Made by a program: the position numbers and the translations under genes | NCBI GenBank assembly: GCA_004297465.1 | Contig: SCUB01000020.1 | Location: 102,183-166,182, forward strand | Length of the DNA: 64,000 bases | DNA from: Xanthobacteraceae bacterium | GTDB taxonomy: Bacteria > Pseudomonadota > Alphaproteobacteria > Rhizobiales > Xanthobacteraceae | Reading direction: 5' to 3' | The notes under the pieces: generated by a model | The model's input: only the letters and a program-made list of their open reading frames with translations | The model's database searches: none | What the model was told of the DNA's origin: nothing | In this document: positions 51,782 to 60,132 of the stretch, piece by piece | Layout: every line of letters begins with the position of its first letter | How positions within the stretch are numbered: position 1 is the stretch's first letter

Positions 51782-54700
51782 ATGAATGAAGCCATTCCCG
51801 TGACCGAATTGGAGAGGCTTCAGGCTGCCGGCCTTAGCCCGAAATTGCTGCAGCACGCCGGAGAGGGGCAGCCGTTTCTTGGCTTCATCTCTTACCGCCG
51901 GGGCGACGCACTCCCGCTGGCGCGTTGGCTGCGCGACCGCATCACAAGCTTCAGAGCCCCACCCGAACTCAAGGAAAAGATAGCGGCTATCGACGGGCAA
52001 GTCGGTGGCCCGCAAAATCGCGTATTCCTGGACCTCTCGTACCAGAAGCCGAACGTGGATTTCTGGGACGAGCACATTGCCGCCTCGTTGTGCCGGTCCC
52101 GTACATTGCTGCTGTTACAGACGCCGTCCGTTTTCGAGAAGATCGACGGCGGCGAACCGAACTGGTGCGAACGCGAAATCGAGACCTTTCTGAAATTCTT
52201 CGGCGATCCGTCCCGGATTCTCGTGGTGATGGGGCCGGGCGCGCCGATCGACCGCTTTCCGGCGCCGCTCGAAAGGATTTCGGCTCGTTGGGACTGGATC
52301 GACCTGCGATTTTTCTCTCAATCGCCGCTCAGCCGGTTCCGATATGCTGGCCAATATGATCCGCAAGTCGCGAAAATCCTCGCGAAGATTTTCGATATCG
52401 CGGATGGCGATCTGCCGATCCTCAATCGCGAGTTCGTCCGTGCTCGCGCCAGGGTCCGACGCAACCTTGCTGTGGCGGCGGGCGCCGCCATCGTCGGTCT
52501 CTCGGGGCTGGCGACTTGGGCAATGATCGAGCGTGGTCGCGCGGTGGCCGCCGAGCAACTTGCGATTCAACAGCGTGACGAAGCCGTACGACAGCGCAAT
52601 GCGGCCCTGATCTCGCAATCGCGCTATCTTGCGAAGGCCGCGGACGATCTGGTGGCCGCCGGTACCACACGTGGTGCCGTGGCGCTGGTGCGCGAGGCCT
52701 TGCCGGACCATGGCCAGGGTCGTGACAGGCCCCTGGTGCATGACGCTATCGCCTCGGCCTACAAGGCGATCTTCGCCAACCACGAGCGCGGCCGCTTGCC
52801 GATGCCTGAAGGCGCGGCCGCCATCGCTACCAATGGCGTTGCCGGTCGGATCGTTATTGCGAGCGCAGATAAAATCTACATTCGCCAGGGGCTGACGACC
52901 GAGGAAGAGCGCGTTCTGCAGCACCACTTCGGAGCACTGGCGCGCATGGTGCTGTCACCGGATGGAGAGCGCCTGGCGATGATCGGGCCCGGTGGCTCCG
53001 TCGAAGTGCGCGATCTCCAAAGCAACACGACCGTGGCGAGTCACAAAGGTGAGGGCGCCGGGACGCGGGTGACTTTTCTGCGGGACGGCACCCGGCTTCT
53101 TGTAACAAGTGCCACGCAGAAGATTTTACGCCTGATCGATCTTGCGAGTGGAAAAGAAATCGCCTCACGCGGCTTATCTGGCTCAAATGGGAAGGCGATC
53201 GTATCGCTTATCGAACCCCAGGCGGATCTGCTGGCTTTCATCGACAATGAGGAACTGATCCGGCTCTCGATCGATGATCTTACCGACACCGCAAGGTTCG
53301 AGATCAAGGACGCCGACGAATATGCGATGGCGCTTTCGGGCGATAAGTCGGCCATCTATCTCGCGGCGGCGAAAGTCATCCTGGCGGGCCAATTCCTTGT
53401 GCTCGATAGCAAGACGCTGACGGTGCAACGTACCTTCGGAAAGATCATCTGGGGCGCCAAGGGCATGGAAATCTCGCCGCGCTGGAATATTCTGGCGCTG
53501 CGCGGCCTCGGCGGAGTCGATTTCTACGACATTAAGGATGGTGACCGCATCTCCCATGTGACGGCGAACTTTGCCATCGCTGGCGGACAGTTCCTCGGCG
53601 GATCAACCAATTCGGACTATTTCGGTTTCGGCTCGGATGGTGCCATCAGGCGCTGGACACCGGAATTGGGCACGGAAACCGCAGCCTATATGTCGATCGA
53701 CGGCGGGACAATTCAGCAGCTCGATCCCCTGAAAGACGGCAGCGGCTTCTTGTCGATCTCCGATCGGCCATCGATCACGAACTGGGCCTATGAAACGCGC
53801 AATATTTCGAAGGATTATTCGACACCGTTCGTCATAAACGGCATGGACATGAAATTCCCATTGCCGATGGAGACATTTGATTTTTCGACAAGCCGGGACG
53901 AGGTCACGGCGACCTACACGGGCAATCTGGTCCAACGCTGGAATCTGCGGACCGGTGCCATGAAGATCGTCAAGCAGTCGGCCCCGAAAGAGCCGGCCAT
54001 CGGGCGCGTGACAGGTCTGCCAAATGGAATTTCCGTGGTCAGCCGCGTATCCGGGGAGATCGAGATCTATTCCGATGCCGGCGGAACCGCGCAGCCCGCC
54101 GGTGCGCTCAAATTCGAGCCGCTTAAATATCTTGGTGAGGTTGGTCCGGCTCAGGCTTTCCTCGTGACGACATCGGGCGCGGCTGCACGGCTCGATGTGT
54201 CGACGCCGTCGGCTCCAAATATCGATCCCCTTCCGGGCCTAGGGCAATGCGCCTCAGGCGTGGCGATTAAGGGCATCGCGGCTTGTCTGACCGCCGAGGG
54301 CCACATGCGGCTCTTGCGCAATTCCGATGCGAGAATCGTCATCGATCTGCCGCCGCCGCAAGGCGGCGTTCAAAGTGGATATATCACCGACGACGGCACG
54401 CGCCTCGTTGTCGGGGGCAACACGGGACGCGTCGTCATTTATGACGTGGCCGAAGGAAAAGTGTTGCAGACTCTGAATCTGCCGCCGCCGAAGAAGCCGG
54501 ATGCGCCTGGGGGCGCGCGCGCTATCACCCTCGCGAGGGACAATATCCACATGGCGGTCGCCTTGTCGGACGGCGCACTCAAGATTTATGACCTGAACAC
54601 CGGCGCGGCGCGTGATATCCGGCTCTATGGGCGCAACAGCCTCCCGGAGCAGATGTATTTTTCACCACATTCACGCCTGCTCGCGGTCGTCGAAAGAAGC

Positions 54701-54949
54701 AATGTCAAGGTACTGGGCATTTATAATGTTGAGGATGGTTCGCGCATAGCCGCGATCAGCTTGAGCAATCAGCCGAGCGCGAAACTCTTCCCGCTCTCGA
54801 ACGGCCGCGGTTTTGTGACGGTAGACCCTGCCGGCCGCATCATCGTACATCCGGCATTCGAGGAGTCTGACGATTTCATCGCCTATCTGGCGGAAGAGTT
54901 TCCGGACAGGCTGACGCCTGCGCAGAAGCGCTTCTATTTCATCGAGTGA
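51782..54949 (+). CDS. TIR domain, TM and beta-propeller protein
   Basis: A 1055-residue protein. A TIR domain (about 30-200) has FLGFISYRRGD (box 1), RVFLDLSYQ and WCEREIE, with Glu132 at the position of the NADase catalytic Glu. A membrane helix (LAVAAGAAIVGLSGLATWAM, about 237-257) and a QRDEAVRQRNAALISQSRYL linker lead to a large WD40/propeller-like part (about 330-1050). Many TIR-propeller proteins act in defence or stress. Being adjacent to kinase, PP2C and vWA genes, it is a likely effector or sensor of this locus. Confidence 0.87.
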   Translation: MNEAIPVTELERLQAAGLSPKLLQHAGEGQPFLGFISYRRGDALPLARWLRDRITSFRAPPELKEKIAAIDGQVGGPQNRVFLDLSYQKPNVDFWDEHIAASLCRSRTLLLLQTPSVFEKIDGGEPNWCEREIETFLKFFGDPSRILVVMGPGAPIDRFPAPLERISARWDWIDLRFFSQSPLSRFRYAGQYDPQVAKILAKIFDIADGDLPILNREFVRARARVRRNLAVAAGAAIVGLSGLATWAMIERGRAVAAEQLAIQQRDEAVRQRNAALISQSRYLAKAADDLVAAGTTRGAVALVREALPDHGQGRDRPLVHDAIASAYKAIFANHERGRLPMPEGAAAIATNGVAGRIVIASADKIYIRQGLTTEEERVLQHHFGALARMVLSPDGERLAMIGPGGSVEVRDLQSNTTVASHKGEGAGTRVTFLRDGTRLLVTSATQKILRLIDLASGKEIASRGLSGSNGKAIVSLIEPQADLLAFIDNEELIRLSIDDLTDTARFEIKDADEYAMALSGDKSAIYLAAAKVILAGQFLVLDSKTLTVQRTFGKIIWGAKGMEISPRWNILALRGLGGVDFYDIKDGDRISHVTANFAIAGGQFLGGSTNSDYFGFGSDGAIRRWTPELGTETAAYMSIDGGTIQQLDPLKDGSGFLSISDRPSITNWAYETRNISKDYSTPFVINGMDMKFPLPMETFDFSTSRDEVTATYTGNLVQRWNLRTGAMKIVKQSAPKEPAIGRVTGLPNGISVVSRVSGEIEIYSDAGGTAQPAGALKFEPLKYLGEVGPAQAFLVTTSGAAARLDVSTPSAPNIDPLPGLGQCASGVAIKGIAACLTAEGHMRLLRNSDARIVIDLPPPQGGVQSGYITDDGTRLVVGGNTGRVVIYDVAEGKVLQTLNLPPPKKPDAPGGARAITLARDNIHMAVALSDGALKIYDLNTGAARDIRLYGRNSLPEQMYFSPHSRLLAVVERSNVKVLGIYNVEDGSRIAAISLSNQPSAKLFPLSNGRGFVTVDPAGRIIVHPAFEESDDFIAYLAEEFPDRLTPAQKRFYFIE

Positions 54950-54956
54950 GATTGCA

Positions 54957-56750
54957 ATGAGCGCGGCGCGCATACCCAAGAAGGGCGAGCGGTCTGGCAA
55001 CGGACCCGTGACGATCATTGGCAATGGCCTGTTGGCCTGTATGGTGCGTTCGCAAAGTCCACGGACGGCTGGTTCGCGCGTGCTGGTCATCGACGAGGGC
55101 GAGGACGCGTCCACGATATCGACGCTGCATCGCGCCATACAAACAGCGAAATCGAAGCTGCCGACAATCGTCGCCCAGGTGGCCGACCGCCGATTGCGCC
55201 GCGCCGTGCAGTCCCGCCTCGAGCAGGCCGGGGTTGAGCCGCGTCCGGTCCTCGTTGACGCAGCCGCCCTGATCGCCGAGCATTTTGTCGCTGCGGAGCA
55301 TTTATTCGATCTCGCGTACTGGCGCGATCAGCAGCGCCTTCATGTTGTCCTTGTGGGTTTCGGTCATCTGGGGCAGTCGTTTCTCGATGCATTGGTGGCT
55401 ACCGGCATCGCTGGAGAACTGCAACGCCCCCTCATCCGCATCGTCACGCCGGATGAGGCAGGAACGCGCGCGTTTCTTCGGCGGGAAATGCCAGAGATCG
55501 ACAAGTCCGCGGAAATTCTGATTTCATCGTGTGGGCTGACCGATCTTGGCGAGCCCGATCACAGTCCTTTGGTGGAGGCTGAGAAGGGGCTGCCCCTTAC
55601 GGCGATTTTTCTGTTGCTCGAGAAGCCGACCGATACGCTGTTGGCGGCTTCCGCGATCGTGGACTTGCAGGAACGTCACGGCTTGGCTACCGCCCCGCTA
55701 TTCATCGGCGGCGCGGGCAGCGAGGAGGCCTGTACGTTGGCGACGCCGGAGCGCGCACCGCGCAACCTCGGCCGCAAGATTGTTCGCATCGACGATCTGG
55801 GCGCGATCGATGCGCTGCTGGATTATATTTTGCGCCGGCGCGATGTGCTGGGAAAGAAAATCCACGAGGCCTATTTGCATGCCTACGCCGGCAAGACCGG
55901 AGCTGGCAGGGCATGGGACACCCTCTCCGAAACTTATCGCCGCGCAAATCGGAGGGCTGCATCGCACCTTACGCAGAAGCTTTGGACCATGGGTTTGTCT
56001 GTTCCAAACGATCCTGCTCTGCAAGGCGCGGTTGACGCCGAGACCTACGATAACGTCATCAAGCCAATAACGGCGTCGGACGGCGAGGATAACACTGTCC
56101 GTCGCTTGGCCCGGCTTGAGCATGAGCGCTGGTGTGCGGATCGCCGATTGGATGGTTGGCAATATGGTGAAGTGCGCGACGACGCCCGCCGGCGCCATCC
56201 GAGCCTGGTGCCGTTTGACGATCCGCGTCTAACCGCCGATGAGATCGCCAAGGATATCGGACAAATCCGCTTTCTGTTTCAATCGGTCGTGCGTCCCTAC
56301 AGAAACGGCGCTCAGACCCGGTTTGTGGTCGGTGTCATGGCGGGGGCCGAGGGCGGACAGCCCGGCATCCCTGTCAAAATGCTGCTAGAAAAACTGTCCC
56401 AGGAGCCGGCCCGGTTTGTGACGATCGTATCGCCGCTCCTTGCGAGCGGCGAATTGAAGGCGGCACTCGAGCTTGTGCAAGCACTCGACAGGGAGGATCG
56501 GAATTTCAGCATCATTGTTCCGGAGTGGTACCCGGACAACAGCTCTATCCGCGCCGAGGCGGCGGCGCGTGCGCCTGCGTTGGCTCTGCTGCTCGGCCGG
56601 CCACAGACGCGGATTGCGCCCGTCGGCCCCCCGGGATTCTTTCACGACGATGTCTGGGAAGACCCATCCGGCGCCGAGGCCGCCGTGCAGGCGCTCGCAC
56701 GCTACGTCCTGGAGCGCTCGCAAGCCATGCTGGCGGTCGATGCCAGTTAG
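54957..56750 (+). CDS. Rossmann (TrkA-N-like) plus RyR domain protein
   Basis: A 597-residue protein. Two Rossmann-like starts, VTIIGNGLLACMV and VVLVGFGHLGQSFLDALV, mark a TrkA-N-like nucleotide-binding pair. An RyR domain follows (LARLEHERWCADRRLDGWQY, then RHPSLVPFDDPRLTADEIAKD-like positions about 410-440). The C-terminal about 150 residues (FVVGVMAGAEGG onward) resemble another Rossmann or SLOG-like fold. Prokaryotic RyR domains are linked to nucleotide-signal conflict systems. It starts 7 bp after the TIR gene and ends the operon. Confidence 0.82.
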   Translation: MSAARIPKKGERSGNGPVTIIGNGLLACMVRSQSPRTAGSRVLVIDEGEDASTISTLHRAIQTAKSKLPTIVAQVADRRLRRAVQSRLEQAGVEPRPVLVDAAALIAEHFVAAEHLFDLAYWRDQQRLHVVLVGFGHLGQSFLDALVATGIAGELQRPLIRIVTPDEAGTRAFLRREMPEIDKSAEILISSCGLTDLGEPDHSPLVEAEKGLPLTAIFLLLEKPTDTLLAASAIVDLQERHGLATAPLFIGGAGSEEACTLATPERAPRNLGRKIVRIDDLGAIDALLDYILRRRDVLGKKIHEAYLHAYAGKTGAGRAWDTLSETYRRANRRAASHLTQKLWTMGLSVPNDPALQGAVDAETYDNVIKPITASDGEDNTVRRLARLEHERWCADRRLDGWQYGEVRDDARRRHPSLVPFDDPRLTADEIAKDIGQIRFLFQSVVRPYRNGAQTRFVVGVMAGAEGGQPGIPVKMLLEKLSQEPARFVTIVSPLLASGELKAALELVQALDREDRNFSIIVPEWYPDNSSIRAEAAARAPALALLLGRPQTRIAPVGPPGFFHDDVWEDPSGAEAAVQALARYVLERSQAMLAVDAS

Positions 56751-56966
56751 CACGTGGTCCGCATAGCGGGGCAGTACTTGCCCCATCAGCCGTTCCCCTT
56801 GCCGCCGGCAGTGATCTTTCGCAAGGTTGGCAAATGAGAGAGTTAAAGTCGGCGAAGCTCCTAAGATGTTGTGTCTGTTTGATTCCATTCAAACAAAGCC
56901 AAACTCGGTAATGTGGTAGAGTGCGAACTCAACATGCCGAAAACATCCTGGTTCCGGATATAGCCA

Positions 56967-57494
56967 ATGACAAACGAGCAGGCCGACAAAGTGCGTCTGA
57001 GTCCTGAAGATCACGCGCGCTTGCGGGAACTTCGCGCACAGAAACCCGCGCGACATGCACCTGCGCCAGCATTAACGCGAGGCGCCATATTCGCTGACCG
57101 AGTAGCCGAGATAGTGGGTTCGTGGCGCTTTATCATCATCCAGAGCGCTATGCTTGGCATTTGGATTATTCTGAACATGGTGGCGTTCATCAACCACTGG
57201 GACCCCTATCCATTCATTCTGCTAAATTTGGTTCTTTCCTTCCAGGCGGCTTATACAGCCCCCATCATCATGATGAGTCAGAATCGTCAATCAGAGATTG
57301 ACCGCAGGCACGCCGAACATGACTATCGAATAAATGTAAAAGCCGAACTCGAAATCGAATTGCTGCACAACAAGATTGATGCCTTGCGCGAGCAGGAAAT
57401 CCTGAAGCTAACTAACATTATTCAACGGTTATCCGCACACCTTGCGCCTGATCTTGTCGCCGCGATCGAGGATGAAGCAGGACAGCGCAAGTGA
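56967..57494 (+). CDS. DUF1003 membrane protein (complete copy)
   Basis: A 175-residue DUF1003 protein with a soluble N-terminal segment (KVRLSPEDHARLRELRAQKP), two membrane helices and a charged helical tail (KAELEIELLHNKIDALREQE). It matches the partial gene at 2-388 almost residue for residue with no gaps. Function unknown. It and the partial copy are in direct orientation. Confidence 0.9.
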   Translation: MTNEQADKVRLSPEDHARLRELRAQKPARHAPAPALTRGAIFADRVAEIVGSWRFIIIQSAMLGIWIILNMVAFINHWDPYPFILLNLVLSFQAAYTAPIIMMSQNRQSEIDRRHAEHDYRINVKAELEIELLHNKIDALREQEILKLTNIIQRLSAHLAPDLVAAIEDEAGQRK

Positions 57495-57516
57495 CCTTGC
57501 CCCTTATTGCCCTCGT

Positions 57517-57744
57517 TTATAAGGGTCTGGTTTTAGCCCTGACGGGGTGGATTGCGGACTCGATTGGTGTGAGCCCGCTGAGGTTCGGGTGCGGTCGGTT
57601 GGTGTAGTCGATCCTCAATCCTTCGATGATCTGGTAGGCCAAGTTGAGATTGGCGAACAGATGCGTGTTGAGGCGCTCGTCACATAGTCTCCCGTTGAAG
57701 CCTCCGACAAGGCCGTTCTGCATCGGCTTGCCACCTTTTTTCCA
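57517..57744 (-). pseudogene. IS3-family transposase OrfB C-terminal fragment
   Basis: The minus-strand frame reads KGGKPMQNGLVGGFNGRLCD, then ERLNTHLFANLNLAYQIIEG and LRIDYTNRPHPNLSGLTPIE, a clear IS3-family (rve) C-terminus (GKPMQNGFVESFNG and YNxxRPHxSLxGLTP). The Glu of the usual VESFNG is Gly here, removing the catalytic residue. The rest of the transposase is missing. It lies between DUF1003 and the CoA-ligase. Confidence 0.85.
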
Positions 57745-57894
57745 TTGTGTTTCCTGTGGCGGACGACCGTACCCAATCTTGCTATTTATGTTGTTCTGGT
57801 GTGGCCGGTTTGAAGACCCACTGGATTTCGAGCTGGCAAGCAGCTTTTCGATTCTGGAACGGTTTTTTCTAGACTCGCATTCTTTCCTATACTA

Positions 57895-57906
57895 TATCAT
57901 ATGATA
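57895..57906. promoter_or_regulatory. MarR-type palindrome before CoA ligase
   Basis: TATCATATGATA is a perfect 12-bp palindrome 25 bp upstream of the CoA-ligase start. The same core occurs inside the 16-bp palindrome at 60065 between marR and the dehalogenase, so both are probable targets of the local MarR protein. Confidence 0.65.
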
Positions 57907-57930
57907 ATAATACTGTAGAAGGGCGTATCC

Positions 57931-59535
57931 ATGAAATTCCATGATTCCACCTACAAGCATCTTCGACCGGGACAGGAAGTGGCGACCACTGGAGAAATCC
58001 TGGCGTTCGCCGCTGCCACTTTTCCTGACAAGACAGGTCTGATCTGCGGCACGCGCAAATGGACATTTGGCGAATTAGACCATTTGGCCAACCAGTTCGC
58101 GCACGCCCTTATCGCGCTCTTTGCCCGGCATGAGGGGCCTATTGGAATCATCGGCGCCAATTCGGCGGAATATGCGCTGGCGCATTTCGGCACTTCGCGC
58201 ACCGGCCGCTACACCATCAACTTTCCGACCCGCTGCACCGAGGAAGACCTTGTCTATACCGTGAACCTGACAAAACCGGCCGCGCTGGTCGTCGGGGCTG
58301 GCTACGGGGAGATTATTGAGAAAGCGCGTGGCCGCTTTGAGAAGCCGCCCATTATGATATCGATTGGCGGCGGCGAACCCAGCCGAGGACGTGACTTCTG
58401 GGACTTCGTGTCCAACCAGCCGCAAACGCCCCCGGCGATTGAAATAAACCCCAATGCTCATGGTTCGCTGATCTTCACGGGCGGCACCACCGGCCGGCCG
58501 AAGGCTGTCTTGGCCTCGCAGCGGGCGCGCGCCATCTCGGCGATGGCGGCGGTCGAGGACTTCCGCATCGAGAGCGACACGGTCGCCGGCTACTCGGTGC
58601 CCTTCACCCACACCGCGGGACTGTACTCCTGGTTCCAGCCGGCTGTGCTCGCCGGATGTACTGGCGTCATCATCCCGAAATGGGATCCAGAACTGTTCAT
58701 GCAGGCCGCCGAACAGCACGGCATCAACATGATTTTCGCCGTTCCTGCGCAGCTTGCCCTTCTGCTCAACCATCCTGCTTTCGACCCGCAGCGGCTGCGT
58801 TCGCTGCAAAGGATTATATTTGGCGGTGCTCCCTTATCACGTGCTCTCATTGAGCGCGCCGAGCAGGCGATGCCTTGGATGTCCTGCGGACGTGCTTATG
58901 GTTCGACTGAAACCGGACACCTGGCGGCCCAGATCAAATCCGATCGTGACAAGGTCTATGACGGCTACAACCAGCCGGGCGGCCGGCTCGAGATCGAGAT
59001 CTTCAAGGAACCGGGCGTGGTCGCCGCCGAGGGCGAGATCGGCGAGGTCGCGACGCGCGGGTCCCATCTCATGACCGAGTACCTCGGCGACCGGGAAGCG
59101 ACCGATGTCTTCTTCCGGCCCCACACCAGCGCCGGCGACTGGGGCTGGATGGGTGACCTCGCGGTCCGCAACAACGGCTATTTCACGCTGATCGGACGTT
59201 CCAAGCACATGATCCTGTCGGGCGGCCTCAACATCTTCCCCGCCGAGCTCGAAGAAGTGCTGCTGCGCCATCCGGATGTCGCCGACTGCATCGTATTTGG
59301 CATCCAGGACGCGGTGTGGGGCGAACTGCCCGCCGCCGCCGTGGTGCCGCGCGGCAATTGGCTCGACACCGAGAAGGTGCTTGCCTACGTTGCCGAGGGC
59401 GTGGCGCGCTACAAGCGGCTGCGCAAGATCTATGTGCTCGACGAAATTCCGCGCACCGGTGCCGGCAAGGCCCAGATTCACCTTATAAAGGAGCAATGTC
59501 TCAAACTGGATGCGGCACTCCCGACAAGTGCATAG
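57931..59535 (+). CDS. Acyl-CoA/aryl-CoA synthetase (AMP-binding)
   Basis: A 534-residue ANL-family ligase. The P-loop LIFTGGTTGRPKAVLASQ, YGSTETG, the GDLA hinge region (GWMGDLAVRNNG), GRSKHMILSGG and catalytic Lys in RTGAGKAQ are intact. It activates a carboxylic acid with ATP and CoA. The MarR palindrome upstream and the reductive dehalogenase downstream suggest a substrate such as a halogenated aromatic or aryl-alkanoic acid. The exact acid cannot be predicted from sequence. Confidence 0.92.
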   Translation: MKFHDSTYKHLRPGQEVATTGEILAFAAATFPDKTGLICGTRKWTFGELDHLANQFAHALIALFARHEGPIGIIGANSAEYALAHFGTSRTGRYTINFPTRCTEEDLVYTVNLTKPAALVVGAGYGEIIEKARGRFEKPPIMISIGGGEPSRGRDFWDFVSNQPQTPPAIEINPNAHGSLIFTGGTTGRPKAVLASQRARAISAMAAVEDFRIESDTVAGYSVPFTHTAGLYSWFQPAVLAGCTGVIIPKWDPELFMQAAEQHGINMIFAVPAQLALLLNHPAFDPQRLRSLQRIIFGGAPLSRALIERAEQAMPWMSCGRAYGSTETGHLAAQIKSDRDKVYDGYNQPGGRLEIEIFKEPGVVAAEGEIGEVATRGSHLMTEYLGDREATDVFFRPHTSAGDWGWMGDLAVRNNGYFTLIGRSKHMILSGGLNIFPAELEEVLLRHPDVADCIVFGIQDAVWGELPAAAVVPRGNWLDTEKVLAYVAEGVARYKRLRKIYVLDEIPRTGAGKAQIHLIKEQCLKLDAALPTSA

Positions 59536-59560
59536 GGGGCATCCCTTAGCGTGAGAGTGC

Positions 59561-60061
59561 TTAGTCGTCTATTGAGTCCGCATGAATAATCATCTTGATC
59601 AATATTTCGCGCAGCAGCTTCGTTTCAGATTTGTCTAGTCCCATCATCAGCCTGCGGTAGCGCGCATTGGCGACGGGCAGCAGCTTCTCATACAGAGCCT
59701 GTCCGCTTCTGGTCAGCGACAAATCGATGATGCGTCGGTCCTTGTCGTTTCGCACCTTCTTGATCAGGCCGCGCTGTTCCAGGCTGGCAATGGCCCGGTT
59801 GACGGCCATCTTGTCCATCGCCCAGCGGCGAGTGATTTCCTGACCTGAAACATTTTTGTGCAAGCTTAGAATGACACGCCATTCGGCAATGGTGACATCA
59901 TATTTCGCCAACTCTGAAGCAAAGACCTTGCCGATCCTGTTCGCGAACATATGGCACAACGCCAGGACATCATCGCTGCCTGTTGGCTGAAACATCGAAT
60001 TCTTTGTCTCTGATTTCAAATCAGAACCCCCCGATTGGGGAGCCAGTTTTTTCTGGTGCAT
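59561..60061 (-). CDS. MarR-family transcriptional regulator
   Basis: A 166-residue MarR protein with the winged helix VSGQEITRRWAMDKMAVNRA, then IASLEQRGLIKKVRNDKDRR and IDLSLTRSGQALYEKLLP. Its start at 60061 directly abuts the 16-bp palindrome; an internal ATG at 59995 is an alternative start. It is divergent from the dehalogenase and convergent with the CoA ligase. MarR repressors commonly bind aromatic CoA-thioesters or acids. Confidence 0.9.
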   Translation of the reverse strand: MHQKKLAPQSGGSDLKSETKNSMFQPTGSDDVLALCHMFANRIGKVFASELAKYDVTIAEWRVILSLHKNVSGQEITRRWAMDKMAVNRAIASLEQRGLIKKVRNDKDRRIIDLSLTRSGQALYEKLLPVANARYRRLMMGLDKSETKLLREILIKMIIHADSIDD

Positions 60062-60064
60062 GAT

Positions 60065-60080
60065 ATTATCATATGATAAT
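60065..60080. promoter_or_regulatory. 16-bp perfect palindrome between marR and dehalogenase
   Basis: ATTATCATATGATAAT is a perfect palindrome between marR and the dehalogenase. It shares its TATCATATGATA core with the site before the CoA ligase. A dehalogenase start inside it (60073) is unlikely; the ATG at 60133 leaves room for the operator. Confidence 0.7.
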
Positions 60081-60132
60081 GCATTTGAAGGCGGGCATGG
60101 GTCTCGCCGGTGGTGGAGCGGAGACAGTTATT

